25,396 bases of DNA, from IMG/VR virus record IMGVR_UViG_3300017743_000109, positions 1-25,396 of that record; one strand, 5' to 3'. This DNA comes from a virus. Shown here one piece after another: positions 21,988 to 25,396 of this stretch. Each line of letters starts with the position of its first letter. The first letter of the stretch is position 1. The notes under the pieces were generated by a model. That model was not told the DNA's origin, did no database searches, and saw only the letters and a program-made list of their open reading frames with translations. The position numbers and the translations under genes are program-made.

Positions 21988-23988
21988 ATGGCATTTCAAG
22001 TATCACCAGGCGTACAGGTCAAAGAGGTAGACCTTACAAATGTTGTACCAGCAGTATCAAGCACAACTGGTGCTTTCGCTGGTTCATTCCAATGGGGCCC
22101 TGTTGATGAAGTTAAGACAGTTTCAGATACAAAGGGTTTAGTCGATGAGTTTTATGAACCAGCTAATACTAATGCTGGAGCAGAAGACTTTTATTCAGCA
22201 GAAGCATTTTTAAGATATGGTTCATCTCTTAGAGTGGTTAGAATTAACACTACAGGTTTGTTTAGTGCAAACGGTGGTGGTTCTTCTTCTTCACTTCTAA
22301 AAAATCATGAAGAATATGTTCAATCATACGAGAGTGGAGCTCTCGGTGGAACAGTAGGTAAATGGATTGCAAGATGCCCTGGCGTCTTAGGTAATTCATT
22401 GAAAGTTTCTGTATGTGCATCCTCAGATGCATATTACAATGATGCAGCGACAACAACAGGTGCCGAAGAGGCAGCTGGTCAAACCGTTATAACACTTGCG
22501 AGTGGTGGCGGTGCATTAGTACAAGTCAGAGACATCATCACATTTGGTTCAACAACTCAACAATACAGAGTTCTAGCAATCAACACAAACGATATCACAA
22601 TCGAAGCATTAGGACAACCAACAGGAACAGGTCTAGTAGCAACCGTTGCAAACGGAACTGCAGTTAATAGATACTGGGAATTCTATGCATCATTCGATAA
22701 AGCTCCAGGCAAGTCTGCATCAGCAACAACAGCTAATGGAACAACAGACGAAATTCACGTAGTCGTAGTAGACGAAGACGGTGCAATCACAGGAGTTCCA
22801 CACTCAATGTTAGAGACTTATGGATTTGTTTCTCTTGCGTCAGACGCAAAAGATTCAAGTGGTGAGTCTAACTACTACAGAAATGTAATAGGAAACAGTT
22901 CAGAGTGGGTATATTGGGGACAACATTCAACTGCAATGGTTAACACTGCAAATGAACACAGAACACACGCAGTATCAGCTACTTCGGGTAAAGCATTCTT
23001 AAGACCAACATTGGCAGAAGTTACATCCCTAGCAAACGGTGCAAATGGAAGAACTCCAACTGCAGCGCAGAAGTACGGTACATGGGATATGCATTTTAAA
23101 GATGGTGAAACATCTGATATATCTTTCTTAATCGTAGGTTCTTCAAGAACTGATAACGGAAGTGGTACAGACCAAGATATTCTTGCAGACTGGACTACTC
23201 TTTCTAATCAAGCAGTTTTAATTGCAGAAGGTAGAAAAGATTGTATCGCAATCATGTCTCCAAGACGTGCAGACGTTGTTGGTGTTACTTCAGAGTCATC
23301 ACAAGCAGCGAACGTTATCACAACTGCAAACACTATGTCATCAAGTTCATATGCCGTAATTGACAGCGGTTGGACATATCAATATGACAGATACAACGAT
23401 AAGTACTGTTACGTACCTGCTAACGGACATACAGCAGGCGTTATGGCAAGGTCAGACCTTCTTAGAGATGCATGGTTCTCACCAGCAGGATTCTCTAGAG
23501 GACAATACCTAGGAATTACTAAACTTGCATTTAACCCTTCACAAGCATCTAGAGATGACTTATACCGTGCAAGAGTTAATCCAGTAGTAACATTCCCAGG
23601 CCAAGGTACAATTCTTTACGGTGATAAGACTGCATTAACAAGTCCTTCTGCATTCGACAGAATCAACGTAAGAAGACTATTCATCGTACTAGAAAAGGCA
23701 ATATCAACTGCAGCTAAATCACAACTCTTTGAATTCAACGATGCATTCACAAGAGCTCAGTTTAGAGCTGCAATAGAACCTTTCCTAAGAGACGTAAAAA
23801 ACAGAAGAGGACTAGTAGATTTCTCAGTAGTTTGTGACGAAACAAACAACACTGATTCAGTCATCGATAGAAACGAATTTGTATGTTCTATCTTTGTGAA
23901 ACCTTCTAGAAGTATTAACTTTATCACTCTTAACTTCGTGGCTGCAAGGTCGGGTGTTGAGTTTAGTGAAATTTATGGTGCAGTTTAA
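21988..23988 (+). CDS. gp18: Tail sheath protein gp18
   Basis: 666 residues, close to T4 gp18 (659). The start AFQVSPGVQVKEVDLTNVVP with TTGAFAGSFQWGPVDEVKTV is the family signature. The protruding domain (residues about 90-380) is Thr/Ala/Ser-rich. The C-terminal contraction domain includes YDRYNDKYCYVPANGHTAGV, AWFSPAGFSRGQYLGITKLA, RINVRRLFIVLEKAISTAAK, FEFNDAFTRAQFRAAIEPFL and FITLNFVAARSGVEFSEIYG. It forms the contractile tube around gp19. It has its own late promoter and strong ribosome site and is followed 12 bases on by gp19. Confidence 0.97.
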   Translation: MAFQVSPGVQVKEVDLTNVVPAVSSTTGAFAGSFQWGPVDEVKTVSDTKGLVDEFYEPANTNAGAEDFYSAEAFLRYGSSLRVVRINTTGLFSANGGGSSSSLLKNHEEYVQSYESGALGGTVGKWIARCPGVLGNSLKVSVCASSDAYYNDAATTTGAEEAAGQTVITLASGGGALVQVRDIITFGSTTQQYRVLAINTNDITIEALGQPTGTGLVATVANGTAVNRYWEFYASFDKAPGKSASATTANGTTDEIHVVVVDEDGAITGVPHSMLETYGFVSLASDAKDSSGESNYYRNVIGNSSEWVYWGQHSTAMVNTANEHRTHAVSATSGKAFLRPTLAEVTSLANGANGRTPTAAQKYGTWDMHFKDGETSDISFLIVGSSRTDNGSGTDQDILADWTTLSNQAVLIAEGRKDCIAIMSPRRADVVGVTSESSQAANVITTANTMSSSSYAVIDSGWTYQYDRYNDKYCYVPANGHTAGVMARSDLLRDAWFSPAGFSRGQYLGITKLAFNPSQASRDDLYRARVNPVVTFPGQGTILYGDKTALTSPSAFDRINVRRLFIVLEKAISTAAKSQLFEFNDAFTRAQFRAAIEPFLRDVKNRRGLVDFSVVCDETNNTDSVIDRNEFVCSIFVKPSRSINFITLNFVAARSGVEFSEIYGAV

Positions 23989-24000
23989 GGAGTATAAAAC

Positions 24001-24498
24001 ATGGCAACAATAGACCAATTTAAAGCACAACTAATCGGTGGTGGCCCAAGAGCAAACCGTTTTAGAGTATTCTTACCAAGAGCTGGAAACAATATCGAGT
24101 TCATGTGTAAAGGTGCAAACATCCCAGCTGCAACGTTAAGTGAAGTTGTAATACCTTTTAGAGGAGCAAACTTAAAGTTAGCAGGGGAACGTTCTTTTGC
24201 AGACTGGTCAGTTACTATCATCAATGATATGGAATTTTCAGCAAGAACTGCTTTAGAAGCATGGCAGATGGAAATCCAAGCAATGGATAGTGGTGAAGGG
24301 TCTACTACACTTGATTACTTATTATCAAGAGGATTTGTAGAACAGTTAAACAAAGACGACTCTGTACTAGCGAGATATGAGTTCTTCAACATGTTCCCTA
24401 AAAACATCGGTGAAATAGCATTAAGCTACGAAACAGTCGATGCATTAGAAGAATTTACAGTTGATTTAACTTTCTCTCACTGGGAAAGAGTTCTTTAA
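24001..24498 (+). CDS. gp19: Tail tube protein gp19
   Basis: 165 residues (T4 gp19: 163). It starts ATIDQFKAQLIGGGPRANRF, then FRVFLPRAG, then FMCKGANIPAATLSEVVIPF, RGANLKLAGERSFADWSVTI and a final FTVDLTFSHWERV, the usual tube-protein order. It polymerises into the inner tail tube through which DNA is delivered. Ribosome site AAGGAG at 23987-23992 overlaps the gp18 stop. Confidence 0.97.
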   Translation: MATIDQFKAQLIGGGPRANRFRVFLPRAGNNIEFMCKGANIPAATLSEVVIPFRGANLKLAGERSFADWSVTIINDMEFSARTALEAWQMEIQAMDSGEGSTTLDYLLSRGFVEQLNKDDSVLARYEFFNMFPKNIGEIALSYETVDALEEFTVDLTFSHWERVL

Positions 24499-24527
24499 GA
24501 ACAGTGAAACAGACCACCTTAGCGTGG

Positions 24528-24535
24528 TATAAATA
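24528..24535 (+). promoter_or_regulatory. T4-type late promoter box, portal start codon at predicted +1
   Basis: Perfect TATAAATA ending six positions before the A of the gp20 ATG (24541). No Shine-Dalgarno is present between or just upstream (GTGG only). A weak hairpin (ACCAC 24513-24517 / GTGGT 24524-24528) overlaps it. Confidence 0.75.
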
Positions 24536-24540
24536 TTAGT

Positions 24541-25396
24541 ATGGAAATTTTAGGATTTGAAATATCCCGTAAGAAGGATGACTTAAGAGCAAAGGAGTTG
24601 CCGAAGGCACCTTCTTTTGTTCCACCAGTTGATGATGACGGTACACCAGTCATACAACAACAAAGTGGATTCATAGGTGGCGGAGCATATGGTGCTTACG
24701 TCGATATGGAAGGTGGTATCAAGAATGAGGCAGAACTCATTCGTAGATATCGTGAGGTATCTTTGGTGCCAGAATGTGATTCTGCAATTGAAGATATAGT
24801 TAATGAGTGTATCACATCGGATAGTTCTGATAGGATAGTCACACTCGACCTCAGAGATGTTAAGCTCTCTGATAGTATCAAAGGTAAGATACAAGACGAG
24901 TTTTACAACATCCTATCAATGATGAAGTTCAATCAGAACTCTCATGAATTATTCAGAAAATGGTACGTAGATGGAAGAGTATACTTCCATAAAGTCGTCG
25001 ACGCTAAAAATGTTAAAAGAGGCATAGTAGACTTAAGAAACATTGACCCAATTAAGATTAAGAAGGTCAGAAACATTGAAAAGGAAAGAGACCCTAAGAC
25101 TAAAATCGAAAGGATTTCAAAGATAGAAGAGTTCTATGTTTTCAATGATAAAGGGTTTGATAAATCCAGTGCAGCTGAAGGAAGCACTGTACGAATTGCA
25201 CCCGAGGCAGTAACATATACGACTTCGGGATTACTTGACTACACTAAGAACGTAGTCATCGGGTATCTGCACAAGGCATTGAAGACTGCAAATCAGTTAT
25301 CAATGATGGAAGATGCACTTGTTATCTATAGGATTTCAAGAGCTCCCGAGAGAAGAATATTCTACATCGACGTAGGTAACCTTCCAAAAGCAAAAG
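24541..25396 (+). CDS. gp20: Portal vertex protein gp20 (N-terminal 285 residues, cut by window edge)
   Basis: Open to the right edge with no stop. The start MEILGFEISRKKDD with SFVPPVDDDGTPVI and GGAYGAYVDMEG is typical of marine T4-like portal proteins. The conserved wing/clip region follows: ELIRRYREVSLVPECDSAIE, DIVNECI, FRKWYVDGRVYFHKV, LRNIDPIKIKKVRN, YTTSGLLDY, GYLHKALKTANQLSMMEDAL and YRISRAPERRIFYIDVGNLP. T4 gp20 is 524 residues, so about half is present. It forms the dodecameric head entrance to which gp17 and later gp13 bind. Its transcript is predicted to be leaderless. Confidence 0.96.
   Translation, partial: MEILGFEISRKKDDLRAKELPKAPSFVPPVDDDGTPVIQQQSGFIGGGAYGAYVDMEGGIKNEAELIRRYREVSLVPECDSAIEDIVNECITSDSSDRIVTLDLRDVKLSDSIKGKIQDEFYNILSMMKFNQNSHELFRKWYVDGRVYFHKVVDAKNVKRGIVDLRNIDPIKIKKVRNIEKERDPKTKIERISKIEEFYVFNDKGFDKSSAAEGSTVRIAPEAVTYTTSGLLDYTKNVVIGYLHKALKTANQLSMMEDALVIYRISRAPERRIFYIDVGNLPKAK

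Noticed and set aside
24513-24528. Hairpin after gp19 as a terminator
   Set aside because: Only five base pairs and no T run; it overlaps the late box of gp20.
1-25396. tRNA genes or host-diagnostic metabolic genes
   Set aside because: None seen on reading, so the host cannot be fixed from this window.

Overview
This window is a continuous stretch of an AT-rich, T4-like myovirus genome. All genes lie on the + strand and are tightly packed, often with overlapping stop/start codons. The last 8.5 kb carries the T4 morphogenesis series in canonical order: gp13, gp14 (neck), gp15 (tail terminator), gp16 and gp17 (terminase), gp18 (sheath), gp19 (tube) and the first part of gp20 (portal). Late-promoter octamers of the T4 TATAAATA type precede several genes. 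The low-GC style, the fibre modules and the 2OG-Fe(II) oxygenases resemble marine T4-like phages of the cyanophage/pelagiphage kind. No photosynthesis or other host-diagnostic gene lies in the window, so the host is not established.

Layout: (1) 1-12066 is a virion fibre/adhesin module. It holds the tail of an upstream gene, three unusual proteins built from proline-anchored eight-residue repeats (203-1375, 8912-10405, 10444-12066), and between them eight small to large fibre-like proteins that share mosaic modules. A UUCG-loop terminator sits inside it at 5044-5070 and a GAAA-loop terminator closes it at 12091-12115. (2) 12153-16612 is a five-gene accessory block: a protein joining a ParB-like segment to a GT8-like glycosyltransferase, a possible fibre-assembly protein, a prolyl-4-hydroxylase-like 2OG-Fe(II) oxygenase, an uncharacterised protein, and a second 2OG-Fe(II) oxygenase. 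A good sigma70-type promoter stands in front of its second gene. (3) 16630-16890 encodes a small membrane/coiled-coil protein. (4) 16926-25396 holds the neck, terminase, tail and portal genes, with an acyl carrier protein gene inserted between gp14 and gp15 and overlapping both.

How the parts may work together (inference): the fibre module makes the host-contact structures. The glycosyltransferase and the two dioxygenases next to it could hydroxylate and glycosylate the Pro/Thr/Ser/Tyr-rich repeat proteins, giving a phage-encoded fibre-modification system loosely like hydroxyproline-rich glycoproteins. Four genes (1412, 5087, 16630, 24541) begin exactly six bases after the end of a late-promoter box. 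By T4 promoter geometry their late mRNAs would start at the A of AUG, meaning leaderless translation.
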